Assembly: GCF_013409625.1 (NCBI RefSeq)
Contig: NZ_JACCBF010000001.1
Coordinates: forward strand, 2,855,001-2,919,000
From: Nocardioides kongjuensis
GTDB taxonomy: Bacteria; Actinomycetota; Actinomycetes; Propionibacteriales; Nocardioidaceae
Direction of reading: 5' to 3'
DNA length: 64,000 nt
A model generated the notes under the pieces. The model did no database searches and was not told the origin of the DNA. It worked only from the letters and a program-made list of their open reading frames with translations. How positions within the stretch are numbered: position 1 is the stretch's first letter; each line of letters begins with the position of its first letter. The position numbers were made by a program, and so were the translations under genes. This document shows positions 43,485 to 52,183 of this stretch, piece after piece.

Positions 43485-44974
43485 CCGTGACTATGTCTGA
43501 CTCCCGGCGCCTCGTCGACAAGCTCTGGTCCTACTGCAACGTCCTGCGTGACGACGGCGTCGGCGTCATCGAGTACACCGAGCAGCTGACCTACCTGCTG
43601 TTCCTCAAGATGGCGCACGAGCGGGCTAACCGGAGGCTGAACCCGCAGCAGATCGTGCCGCCCGAGTACTCGTGGCAGAAACTCCTCGACGCCGAAGGCA
43701 CGGAGCTGGAGGTCACCTATACCCAGATTCTGGTTGGCCTTTCACAACAGCCGGGCACGCTCGGCACGATTTTCCGGAAGGCCCAGAACCGGATTCAGGA
43801 CCCGGCCAAGCTCAAGCGACTGATCGTCGACCTCATCGATCAGGAGAACTGGTCAGCTTCCGGCACCGACCTCAAGGGCGACGCCTACGAGGAGCTGCTC
43901 TCGAAGGGCGCCTCCGATAAGGGCTCCGGCGCCGGTCAGTACTTCACGCCACGCGAGCTGATCCGGGCGATCATCGAAGTCATCGACCCCAAGCCCACTG
44001 ACACGGTCGTCGACCCTGCCTGCGGCACCGGCGGATTCCTCCTCGTCGCCCACGAGCACGCCTCCCGCGACGCCGCCAGCCTCACACCGACCGAGCGCGA
44101 GCACCTGCGTGACCAGTTCGTTTCCGGCTATGAGTTGGTCGACGGCACCGCTCGGCTGGCTGCGATGAATCTGCTGCTGCACGGCATCGGGACACCGAAC
44201 GGCGACTCGCTCATCGAAGTGCGCGACTCCCTGATCGCCGACCCCGGCCTGCGATGGTCCGTGGTGCTCACGAACCCGCCCTTCGGCCGCAAGTCGTCGC
44301 TCACGATGGTCGGCGCGGACGGACGGGCCGTGCGCGAAGACCGCGACATCGAACGCCAAGACTTCGTCGTGACGACGTCCAACAAGCAGCTCAACTTCCT
44401 CCAGCACATCATGACGATCCTCGACATCAACGGCCGCGCCGCGGTCGTCCTGCCCGACAACGTCCTGTTCGAGGGCGGTGCCGGCGAGACGTTGCGCCGC
44501 AAGCTGCTCGCGGACTTCGATCTGCACACGATGATCCGGCTCCCCACCGGCATCTGGTACGCCCCCGGTGTGAAGGCGAACGTGCTCTTCTTCGACAAGA
44601 AGCCGGCGGCCGAGCGGCCGTGGACCCAGAGGCTGTGGGTTTACGACTTCCGGACCAACATGCACTTCACGCTCAAGCAGAACCCGCTCCGCCGGACAGA
44701 CCTCGACGACTTCGTGACGTCGTACCTGCCAGGCAAGGACCGCGCGGAGCGGGTGGAGTCCGAGCGTTGGAAGGCCTTCGCGTACGGCGAACTCGTGGCG
44801 CGGGACAAGGCCAACCTCGACATCACCTGGCTGCGCGACGAGTCCCTCGAGGACGCCGACAACCTGCCGGCACCCGAGATCATCGCCCGCGAGATCGTCG
44901 AGGACCTGACCGCGGCGCTCGTCGAGTTCGAGGCCGTCGCCGCCGCACTCGAAGCCTCTTCCGCCGACTCCTGA
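43481..44974 (+). CDS. hsdM: Type I restriction-modification methyltransferase subunit M
   Basis: Protein of 497 residues. The N-terminal HsdM helical domain includes LVDKLWSYCNVLRDDGVGVIEYTEQLTYLLFLKMAHER. The methylase has GQYFTPRELIRAIIEVIDP, the SAM motif DPACGTGGFL near 178 and catalytic NPPFG near 264, so it makes N6-methyladenine. It starts at GTG 43481, coupled to the small protein. It is the last gene of the operon, downstream of the nuclease genes, so cells entering expression would depend on basal regulation to make M before R; this order is uncommon. Confidence 0.95.
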   Translation: MTVTMSDSRRLVDKLWSYCNVLRDDGVGVIEYTEQLTYLLFLKMAHERANRRLNPQQIVPPEYSWQKLLDAEGTELEVTYTQILVGLSQQPGTLGTIFRKAQNRIQDPAKLKRLIVDLIDQENWSASGTDLKGDAYEELLSKGASDKGSGAGQYFTPRELIRAIIEVIDPKPTDTVVDPACGTGGFLLVAHEHASRDAASLTPTEREHLRDQFVSGYELVDGTARLAAMNLLLHGIGTPNGDSLIEVRDSLIADPGLRWSVVLTNPPFGRKSSLTMVGADGRAVREDRDIERQDFVVTTSNKQLNFLQHIMTILDINGRAAVVLPDNVLFEGGAGETLRRKLLADFDLHTMIRLPTGIWYAPGVKANVLFFDKKPAAERPWTQRLWVYDFRTNMHFTLKQNPLRRTDLDDFVTSYLPGKDRAERVESERWKAFAYGELVARDKANLDITWLRDESLEDADNLPAPEIIAREIVEDLTAALVEFEAVAAALEASSADS

Positions 44975-45208
44975 TCTTCTCGCTCTTCCCGACCCCTCCC
45001 ACCCTCGCCTTCACCTACAACCGTTGGCTCTTCACGGTCCCCAAAATCCCCTCCCCGTCATCCCTTGCCTACCAGCCACACCACCTTCATTCACAGCGGC
45101 ACGCATGCTACGAAGGTTCGTAGATGGGTCGCCCGTGATCGGGCGGCCCACGCGGCATTTCTAGGGGTCCGTTGGTTGTCGACGGACGTCGTGGAGGCGG
45201 TGATCGGC
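44975..45208. other. Intergenic region with pyrimidine-rich tract and TACGAA palindrome (oriT candidate)
   Basis: The strand is strongly C/T-rich from 44972 to 45090. At 45109-45122 is TACGAA-GG-TTCGTA, a perfect 6-bp inverted repeat, about 90 bp before the relaxase start. MobF relaxases often nick beside such repeats next to their own gene, so this is the best origin-of-transfer candidate in the element. Confidence 0.4.
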
Positions 45209-47821
45209 GTGCGTGGCGGAGTGAAGTTCTACCGCGGCGCTGCGAAGGCAGCCCGGGCATACGTCGAGCGCGACCGCTCGCGGGCGGATGACTACTACCT
45301 CGGCGAGGGCACGGGCGTCGCCGAGCGGCTCACGGCGACCCCGGACGGCGTCAAGCATGCGGGGCCGATGGATGGCGAGACGTACGAGCAGTGGGTCGCC
45401 GGGATCGACGTCGACACCGGACGCAAGAAGGGGCGGGTCAGGGAGGATGCGAACGCGCTGCGGTTCGTCGAGGTCACCGTCAACGGCCCGAAGACCTGGT
45501 CGCTGGCAGCGGCGCTTCATCCCGAGGTCTCGGCGGCGCTGGACGCGGCTCAGGACAGGGCCGCCTCCGAGATCGTCAGCTGGGTCGCCCAGCATGCAAC
45601 CACCCGCGTCGGGCCGCGGGGCCGGCAGGTTCAGGTGCCGGTCGAGCGGATCGAGGCCGCCGTGATCCGGCACTACACATCGCGGGCCGGTGAACCGCAC
45701 CGTCACCTGCACCTCCAGGTCAACGCCCGCGTCTGTGCGGCCGGCGTCTGGCGGGGCCTGCACTCGGTGGGTGTGCGCGACATGATCGAGGCGATCAACG
45801 GGATCGGGCACGCTGCGGTCGCCACTGACCCGGAGTTCCGGGCGGTCCTGGCCGCACACGGCTTCACCCTGGACGCCGAGACCGGGGAGATCGAGCAGCT
45901 CGCGCCCTACGTCGGGGCGTTCAGCGCCCGTACCGCTCAGATCCACCGCAACATCGACCGGTACGAAGTCGAGTGGCGGCGCGAGCATCCCGGCCACGAG
46001 CCAGGGCCGCGGCTGCGCGAGGCCTGGGATCGGCGGGCGTGGGCCGATGCGCGGCCGGACAAGGTCGTCCCCAGCGACGGCGCCGACCTGGTCGCGAGAT
46101 GGAACGCCGAACTGCGCGACTTGGGCTACCGCGACCCTGCCGCCCACGCCGTACTGGAGGCGACCCAGGTGGGCTGGATCGACCGGGATGGGGCGGCGGA
46201 CTGGGTGATTTCCCAGCTCGGGGCGAGGCGGTCGGCGTGGAACCCCGCGGACATCCGCGGCAAGGCCGAGATCCTGCTGGCGCAGACCAACCTGGTCGCG
46301 GGGCCCGCGGCGCGCATCGAGCTCGCCGAGGACATCACGGCCCGCGCCGCCGCACGCTGTGTTCGGCTGCTCGCCTCCCCCGACGTACCCGAACACGTCC
46401 GGTCACTGACCTCGCAGCAGGTGGTGAAAGTGGAGGCGGACCTCGTCCACCGTCTCGCCCGCCGTGGCGAGAACCCTGCGCGGCGGGTCCGTCTTCAGGG
46501 TCGAGGGCTGGCGCGGGTCGACCCCACCCAGGCTGCGGTTGTCGGCGCCCTGGCCGGTGACGGCCCGCTGGTGGTCGTCGAGGGCGCGGCCGGTGCGGGC
46601 AAGACCACCGGGCTGAGGTCGGCGCAGGCCACGCTGGCTCAGCAGGGGCATCGGCTGCTCGTGGTGACGCCGACGTTGAAGGCGGCCGAGGTCGCCGCCG
46701 CGGAGACCGGTGCCGAGGGACACTCGGCGGCCTGGCTGATCCACCAGCACGGCTGGCGCTGGGACGACGACGGGCACTGGGCACGGCGACCCGACGCCAC
46801 ACCCGACCCTGCCGCCCGACTGCGACCAGGGGACCTGCTACTCGTCGACGAGGCGGGCATGCTCGACCAGGACACCGCCCGCGCGCTCCTGACGATCGCT
46901 GACGAGGCGGGGGCGCGGGTCGCCCTGGTCGGCGACCGACACCAGCTACCCGCAGTCGGGCGCGGCGGGGTACTCGACCACGCCCTCGCGTGGGCCCACC
47001 CGACCGGTGTCGTGTCGTTGGAGAAGGTGCACCGGTTCACCGACCCCGACTACGCCGCGCTCAGCTTGATGATGCGCAAGGGCGAGGACCCGGAGGAGGT
47101 GTTTGACTCGCTCCTTCGCCTCGGGCAGGTCGTCATCCATCCCAGCGACATCGAACGTGACCTCGCGCTCGCCCGGGCCGGTGCCAGCGGTGACCTCGTG
47201 GTTGCCGACACGCGGGAGCAGGTCGCCCGTCTGAACGCCGCGATCCGTGACCAGCGCCAAGTCACGGCCGAGTCCACCGTCTCGATGACGACGTTTCGAG
47301 GTGAACGGATCGGGCTCGGGGATCGCGTCGCCACCCGTCGCAACGACGCCGACCTAGAAGTCGCGAACCGGCAGACCTGGGCCGTCACCGGACTCGGCGA
47401 GGACGGCAGCCTCACGGTCCGCGGACGGGGACGTGACCGGGCGCTCCCCGCGGAGTACGCCACCCGGTTCGTCGAGCTCGCCTACGCGACCACAGTTCAC
47501 GGCGCCCAGGGAGAGACCGTCGACCGAGCGCACGTCACCATCGGGGCCACCACCGGGGCTGCCGCGGCGTACGTGGCGATGACCCGCGGCCGGAACGGCA
47601 ACAGCGCGCACCTGGTCGCTGAGTCCGTCGAGGACGCCCGCAGGCAATGGGTCGAGGTCTTCGCCCGCGACCGTGCCGATCTCGGCCCGGCCCAGGCGAC
47701 GCGACAGGCGATCGAGGCCATCGATCGGTACGGCAGCCTGCAGCGCCGACGTCCGGCGCAAAGGCCCGTCGAGGAACCGCCACGACCCGTCCCGTCCTCC
47801 AGCAGCGGGATCGGCCTGTGA
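45209..47821 (+). CDS. MobF (TrwC/TraA-type) relaxase-helicase
   Basis: Protein of about 870 residues. The N-terminal relaxase (about 1-330) has VKFYRGAAKAARAYVERDRSRADDYYLGEGTG and the metal-binding histidine cluster GEPHRHLHLQVNARV near 165. The C-terminal half is an SF1B helicase: Walker A GAAGAGKTTG near 459, LLVDEAGMLDQ, VALVGDRHQLP and YATTVHGAQGETVD. It would nick and unwind the element for transfer. Start is uncertain: GTG 45209 has GGAGG 11 bp upstream, but 45221 and 45200 are possible. No coupling protein gene follows. Confidence 0.9.
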   Translation: MRGGVKFYRGAAKAARAYVERDRSRADDYYLGEGTGVAERLTATPDGVKHAGPMDGETYEQWVAGIDVDTGRKKGRVREDANALRFVEVTVNGPKTWSLAAALHPEVSAALDAAQDRAASEIVSWVAQHATTRVGPRGRQVQVPVERIEAAVIRHYTSRAGEPHRHLHLQVNARVCAAGVWRGLHSVGVRDMIEAINGIGHAAVATDPEFRAVLAAHGFTLDAETGEIEQLAPYVGAFSARTAQIHRNIDRYEVEWRREHPGHEPGPRLREAWDRRAWADARPDKVVPSDGADLVARWNAELRDLGYRDPAAHAVLEATQVGWIDRDGAADWVISQLGARRSAWNPADIRGKAEILLAQTNLVAGPAARIELAEDITARAAARCVRLLASPDVPEHVRSLTSQQVVKVEADLVHRLARRGENPARRVRLQGRGLARVDPTQAAVVGALAGDGPLVVVEGAAGAGKTTGLRSAQATLAQQGHRLLVVTPTLKAAEVAAAETGAEGHSAAWLIHQHGWRWDDDGHWARRPDATPDPAARLRPGDLLLVDEAGMLDQDTARALLTIADEAGARVALVGDRHQLPAVGRGGVLDHALAWAHPTGVVSLEKVHRFTDPDYAALSLMMRKGEDPEEVFDSLLRLGQVVIHPSDIERDLALARAGASGDLVVADTREQVARLNAAIRDQRQVTAESTVSMTTFRGERIGLGDRVATRRNDADLEVANRQTWAVTGLGEDGSLTVRGRGRDRALPAEYATRFVELAYATTVHGAQGETVDRAHVTIGATTGAAAAYVAMTRGRNGNSAHLVAESVEDARRQWVEVFARDRADLGPAQATRQAIEAIDRYGSLQRRRPAQRPVEEPPRPVPSSSSGIGL

Positions 47822-47835
47822 GACCCGCCAGTGAC

Positions 47836-48450
47836 TCAAGGACGCGGCTTGCGCCGGCGGACGGGTCGCCACTCGACGCCGATCTCCTTCGCGAGCCAGG
47901 CGCTGAAGCCGGCCGGGTCGCGCGGCTGCATGTCCTGTGGGGCGGTGGCCGCGTCGATCACGGGCTGCCAGGCTGCTCGGATCACGCTCGGAAGGTTCAG
48001 CCGCTCCCAGACCTGCATCAACAAGATCCCGTCGACGGATTCGAGCATGAGATCGATAGCGCCGAGCCCGATCACCCACTCGTAGTAATCGATGCGCTCG
48101 GCCTCGTTCGACAGATCCCACACCAGCGGTCGGCGGGACTTGGCGAGGTATCCCAGGACCTGGATCTTGCTGAAGCAGTCCGGCATCGGCACCGACCAGA
48201 GCCGTTCGGGCACCACGTATCGGCCAATCTCAGCGTCCTGGCGTATGTCGAAGTCGATGATCGGCTTGATCGACAGCTCGGCGTCGGCGGCCTCCAGGAG
48301 CCGCTCGACGACCTCCAAGGTCGGCGACTTGCGGCGGGACTCGTACTCCGAGACCGACGACTGCTGCGTCCCCGCCTTCACCGCCAGCTGCGCCTGCGAT
48401 ATCCCCGCAGCCTTGCGGGCGATCTCGATAACCGTCTTCGGCGGGTACAT
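47836..48450 (-). CDS. XRE-family transcriptional regulator
   Basis: Protein of 204 residues. Residues 5-60 are the Cro/C1 helix-turn-helix: VIEIARKAAGISQAQLAVKAGTQQSSVSEYESRRKSPTLEVVERLLEAA. The C-terminal 140 residues (LWSVPMPDCFSKIQVLGYLAKSRRPLVWDL and following) form an unknown domain with conserved-looking tryptophans. It diverges from the excisionase-like gene over 99 bp, so it may repress excision and integration functions. The gap contains TGATCA-centred AT-rich sequence (48465-48480), a possible operator. Confidence 0.83.
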   Translation of the reverse strand: MYPPKTVIEIARKAAGISQAQLAVKAGTQQSSVSEYESRRKSPTLEVVERLLEAADAELSIKPIIDFDIRQDAEIGRYVVPERLWSVPMPDCFSKIQVLGYLAKSRRPLVWDLSNEAERIDYYEWVIGLGAIDLMLESVDGILLMQVWERLNLPSVIRAAWQPVIDAATAPQDMQPRDPAGFSAWLAKEIGVEWRPVRRRKPRP

Positions 48451-48549
48451 GATCGCAGAATATCGCTGATCATCGATTGGATTGAGCTGCGCACCTACTG
48501 GGTGAGGTCGAGAACCGCTTGGCCTCATCGACCAGCGAGGAGCACCACC

Positions 48550-48792
48550 ATGACCGCACAGCAGATGAACCCCGACAACAACCGCCGCCCGCCGGCGAGC
48601 CTTGGCGACGAGATGCTCAGCCTCCAGGAAGCCTGCGCCCTCCTCCGCGTCCCCGAAGGCACCCTGCGCTACTGGCGCCACCTCGGAGCCGGCCCTCGCA
48701 GCTTCAAGGTCGGCCGCCACGTCCGCTACTGGCGCGCCGACCTCATCCTCTGGCTTACCGAGCAGACCAACCGTCCCCAGCACCACCGCTGA
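48550..48792 (+). CDS. xis: Excisionase-type helix-turn-helix protein
   Basis: Protein of 80 residues. MLSLQEACALLRVPEGTLRYWRHLGAGPRSFKVGRHVRYWRADLILWL is the HTH_17/excisionase motif, in which Arg-Tyr-Trp contacts DNA. It is placed 58 bp before the integrase gene on the same strand, the usual xis-int layout, and would steer the integrase towards excision. GAGGAG lies 6 bp before the ATG. Confidence 0.88.
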   Translation: MTAQQMNPDNNRRPPASLGDEMLSLQEACALLRVPEGTLRYWRHLGAGPRSFKVGRHVRYWRADLILWLTEQTNRPQHHR

Positions 48793-48850
48793 CCCTGCCC
48801 CTCGTCGGATCTCAGAGAGACGATGGAGCCATCCTGGAAGGAGCATCACC

Positions 48851-50044
48851 ATGGCGGGAAACATCGCCAAGCGAGCCAACGGCAAGTGGCGGGCGCGGTA
48901 CCGCGACGAGGCCGGTAACGAACGCGCGCGACACTTCGACCGCAAGATCGATGCGCAGCAGTGGCTGGATCAGGTGACCTCGGCGGTGGTCACCGGCACG
49001 TACGCCGATCCCAAGGCCGGCCGGATCACCTTCGCAGCCTTCTTCGGGGAGTGGTCGGCCCGCCAGGTCTGGGCACCCGGCACTGTTCTCGCGATGTCGC
49101 TGGCGGCGAGGTCCGTGCCCTTCGCGGGGAAGCCGATGAAGCAGGTCCGTCGATCCGACGTCGAGACCTGGATCAAGCAGATGAACGCCGCCGGACTCGC
49201 CCCCGGCACAATCAAGACGCGGTACGTCAATGTCAGGTCGGTGTTTCGCGCCGCTGTGAAGGACCGGGTGATCGGTTCCAACCCGACCGACTGCGTACGC
49301 CTCCCCCGCGGCCGACGTCCGGACGTGGCCATGTCGATCCCCACCCCCGAGGAGGTCGGGCAGCTCATGTCCGTGGCCGACGAGCGGTTCCAGCCGTTCA
49401 TCGCCCTCTGCGCGTTCGCCGGCCTGCGGCTGGGTGAGGCCGCGGGGGTCCAGCTCGGTGACGTCGACTTCCTCCGCAAGTCACTCAAGGTCTCCCGCCA
49501 GGTCCAGCGCATCAACGGCGGAGCTATCGACGTGCGGGCGCCGAAGTACGGGTCAGAGCGCGTCGTCTACCTCGCCGACAGCCTCGTCAACGTGCTCGCC
49601 GCGCACGTCGCCGACCACGGCACGACCGGCAAGAATCAGTGGCTCTTCGCCGGAGAGGGCGACGATCCGCCGCACCAGAACACCGTCGGCTACTGGTGGC
49701 GCAAGACGCTGCGCGACGCCGACCTGACCGGCATCAAGCTCCATGACCTCCGGCACTTCTACGCCTCCGGCCTTATCGCAGCCGGGTGCGACGTCGTGAC
49801 CGTCCAGCGATCGCTCGGCCACGCGAAGGCGACCACAACGCTCAACACCTACGCTCACCTATGGCCCACCGCCGAGGACCGCACGAGGAGGGCAGCGGAG
49901 TCGATCTTGTCCGCCTCCCTCGGCGGGACGGTCGCGACACTCGCCGACGCTTCCGGGCCGGGTGAGCAAGCGAGATCTCGGACTGCACCTGCATTTCGCC
50001 GAGCTTCGCCGAGCAAACACGCGGTGCGTCACAGCGCGGATTGA
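48851..50044 (+). CDS. int: Tyrosine-type site-specific integrase
   Basis: Protein of 397 residues. An N-terminal arm-binding region (ANGKWRARYRDEAGNERARHF), a SAM-like core-binding domain (FAAFFGEWSARQVWAPGTV) and the catalytic domain are in order. Catalytic residues: Arg in FAGLRLGEAAG near 190, His-x-x-Arg in LHDLRHFYASGL near 297, the His in LGHAKATTTL near 322 and Tyr in NTYAHL near 331. The target is inferred to be the ychF 3' end. Unusually for such elements, it lies 6.4 kb from the nearest attachment site, with a cargo block between. Confidence 0.95.
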   Translation: MAGNIAKRANGKWRARYRDEAGNERARHFDRKIDAQQWLDQVTSAVVTGTYADPKAGRITFAAFFGEWSARQVWAPGTVLAMSLAARSVPFAGKPMKQVRRSDVETWIKQMNAAGLAPGTIKTRYVNVRSVFRAAVKDRVIGSNPTDCVRLPRGRRPDVAMSIPTPEEVGQLMSVADERFQPFIALCAFAGLRLGEAAGVQLGDVDFLRKSLKVSRQVQRINGGAIDVRAPKYGSERVVYLADSLVNVLAAHVADHGTTGKNQWLFAGEGDDPPHQNTVGYWWRKTLRDADLTGIKLHDLRHFYASGLIAAGCDVVTVQRSLGHAKATTTLNTYAHLWPTAEDRTRRAAESILSASLGGTVATLADASGPGEQARSRTAPAFRRASPSKHAVRHSAD

Positions 50045-50167
50045 CGCGCGTCCGCGCAGCGGAGCCAGTCGTCATTCGTTACTCGGCCGCTCAGGTCGCA
50101 CCCCGCGTCCTGCTGGTCCCAACGTGGGCTCGCCGGCAACCCAAGGGACTTCTTGGCCTGAGCCGAC

Positions 50168-52099
50168 CTACTCGTCGGGGTGCTGGTCTTCCGCCAACGC
50201 CCCCGCTTCGATGTCGGCTGCAGGCTGCGCCGCCGGCTCGGTGTCCGCTCGGCCGGTTGCTGTTGAGCCTTCGCCGGACTCTGCTGCCTGCGTCCGAGCG
50301 CGGTCCATCATCTCGATGACCGGCCACGTCACCAGCCGAAGGCAAAACCACCACATGTAGAGCGCCGAGTAGCTCCATGCCGAGTTGTCATCGAGAAGGC
50401 CGTGCGCGACGTCGTTGCGGAGGTTCGGACCACCTTGGACGACCAGCATCGCCTTCATCTCCATGACCATCCCTGCACCGAAGATGTCCTCGGTCTCGGT
50501 CATGTCGAGAAGGGCGTTCAAGCTCTTCTCGCTCTCCACGCCGTGCTCATCGACGAACAGCGTGTGCACATCGTGCCGCCTCAACATGACCCGCACGACC
50601 TGCTCCAACTGCGGGACCAGAACAGAGACCGCAGCGCCGTAGTTGCCGCCCAAGCCGAGAGCCAGGCCGTTGCCCCACAACGTCTCGTGGCCCTCGGGCA
50701 CCGTCGGCGATTCCATGCACAGCGACACCATGTACTGCCGACTGAACCGGTGCTCAGTAGTCAGGACCTCTTGCGCAGGCTGGATGATGCCCTTTCCGAG
50801 CAATTCGGAGTGAAAGAACACCGTGCGGACCATCTCGGCCCAAACCGCGTCCTCATCCGTCTGACCAGATGACCCCGGCCTCGATGCGATCTTCCGGAAG
50901 TCAGACGAAAACGTTGAGGATCCAAAGATGTGGCTGATGCTGCCTTCCAGCAGCTTCTCGGCGTTCTCGCGCGTACTGGCTTCATCTAGCGGCGCTGCGA
51001 GCGTCGCGAATGCGGCCAGCGCGTCGAACTTGTCCGCGTGACCCGAGACTTGCGACCGTGCGTAACACACGGCGTCAGTCAGATCGACCGGGTCCGACTG
51101 GATACGCATCATCTGCTCCATCGACGACTCCCGGCTCTCACGCAGCCGAATGCGGAGGTCGTCAATGAGCTGGTCGAGTTCGTTCTCGAGCCGGTAAGAG
51201 CGTGGGATGGTTCGGAGGACTGCGATTGCCTTCTCCAGGAAATGGCCCTCGACCAGCGCGCCCGCCTTCGGGTCCGTCTGAACGCGGGAATCGGCTTCTG
51301 CGATGTATGTCCGCGCAACGCGCTCGGTCGCTGCGTTCGCCGCCGCCGCGTCCGAACCACCAAGCCATGCGAGCGCCTCACGCTCGAGGTGGCGTGACAG
51401 ACGTGGCGTTACCGACGACGCCTTTTCCGCGAGCGCGAACATTGCTTCGCACACCTCAGCCCGCCCGGCCGCGTCGACACGACCGTGCTGGCGCAAGGTT
51501 TCCGAGAACCCCACCGTTCTGAAGTTGTCTGTCACCTGGCCGGCCAAGACCTGAGCCTTCAGCGCGTCCGACATTTCCTGCACCCGGGCCTGGCCGTCCG
51601 CGCCGCGCCGCGCTGCAAGCGCGAAGGCCCGAACCCACGCGTCCTTCCCCACGCTGAACCACACATCGCCCGTCAGCGGCGCGGCCCGGTATGCGTCGAT
51701 GGCTCGGTCCAACATCGCGATGTCCGACCGGTCCCCGTAGACCCAGGCGACATCAGCGACCCGAGCCCGCAGATCATCACGTTCGACCAGTGGAGCGATA
51801 CGCGCCAGCAACGCCACCTGGTCAGCGTCCAAGTCCGCCGGCACTACCGTCCGCTTGCCACCGAACTGCATCGCGGGCGTGAACGGCTCCAACCAGTCCT
51901 CAGCGTTCAACATCGCCGACGACACCATCGCCAACACCTGCAGCACTAGTTCGTGAAGCCCCGTGACAGACGGATCGGCAGCCGCCCGCTCGAGATGCGT
52001 TGACAACAACTCTGGCGGCTCATAGGGGTCGTCAAGCGACGCCGCCGCCAGCACGTCCTCCCACCACGACGGGTCGATCGCGTCGCTCACCGGATCCAT
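50168..52099 (-). CDS. DUF4209 protein with HEPN-like RNxxxHG motif
   Basis: Protein of 643 residues. The long N-terminal part is helical, including SWWEDVLAAASLDDPYEPPELLSTHLERAA and many short repeats. The C-terminal 110 residues carry NLRNDVAHGLLDDNSAWSYSALYMWWFCLRL; RNDVAHG is the conserved RNxxxHG motif of DUF4209. R-x4-H is also the catalytic motif of HEPN ribonucleases, so RNase activity is a reasonable inference. The ATG at 52099 follows GGAGGAG. It is divergent from the 1325-residue protein gene, 84 bp apart, and both sit between integrase and ychF. Confidence 0.82.
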   Translation of the reverse strand: MDPVSDAIDPSWWEDVLAAASLDDPYEPPELLSTHLERAAADPSVTGLHELVLQVLAMVSSAMLNAEDWLEPFTPAMQFGGKRTVVPADLDADQVALLARIAPLVERDDLRARVADVAWVYGDRSDIAMLDRAIDAYRAAPLTGDVWFSVGKDAWVRAFALAARRGADGQARVQEMSDALKAQVLAGQVTDNFRTVGFSETLRQHGRVDAAGRAEVCEAMFALAEKASSVTPRLSRHLEREALAWLGGSDAAAANAATERVARTYIAEADSRVQTDPKAGALVEGHFLEKAIAVLRTIPRSYRLENELDQLIDDLRIRLRESRESSMEQMMRIQSDPVDLTDAVCYARSQVSGHADKFDALAAFATLAAPLDEASTRENAEKLLEGSISHIFGSSTFSSDFRKIASRPGSSGQTDEDAVWAEMVRTVFFHSELLGKGIIQPAQEVLTTEHRFSRQYMVSLCMESPTVPEGHETLWGNGLALGLGGNYGAAVSVLVPQLEQVVRVMLRRHDVHTLFVDEHGVESEKSLNALLDMTETEDIFGAGMVMEMKAMLVVQGGPNLRNDVAHGLLDDNSAWSYSALYMWWFCLRLVTWPVIEMMDRARTQAAESGEGSTATGRADTEPAAQPAADIEAGALAEDQHPDE

Positions 52100-52163
52100 G
52101 TCCGCTCCTCCGCCTCCACTCCTCTGCGCCGGGCCAACGTCGGCATCAAGTACACAAAGTCTA

Positions 52164-52183
52164 CATACGGGTATGCTGTTGGT
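52164..52183 (+). promoter_or_regulatory. Leaderless promoter and CATAC-GG-GTATG palindrome
   Basis: CATAC-GG-GTATG (52164-52175) is a perfect inverted repeat. It overlaps a -10 box TATGCT at 52172-52177, which ends 6 bp before the GTG at 52184. The mRNA should be leaderless, and a protein bound to the palindrome would block it. Confidence 0.6.

Noticed and set aside
45209..47821. Evidence for a self-transmissible conjugative element
   Set aside because: Only the relaxase is present; no coupling protein, FtsK/TraB-type translocase or secretion gene is visible in the element.
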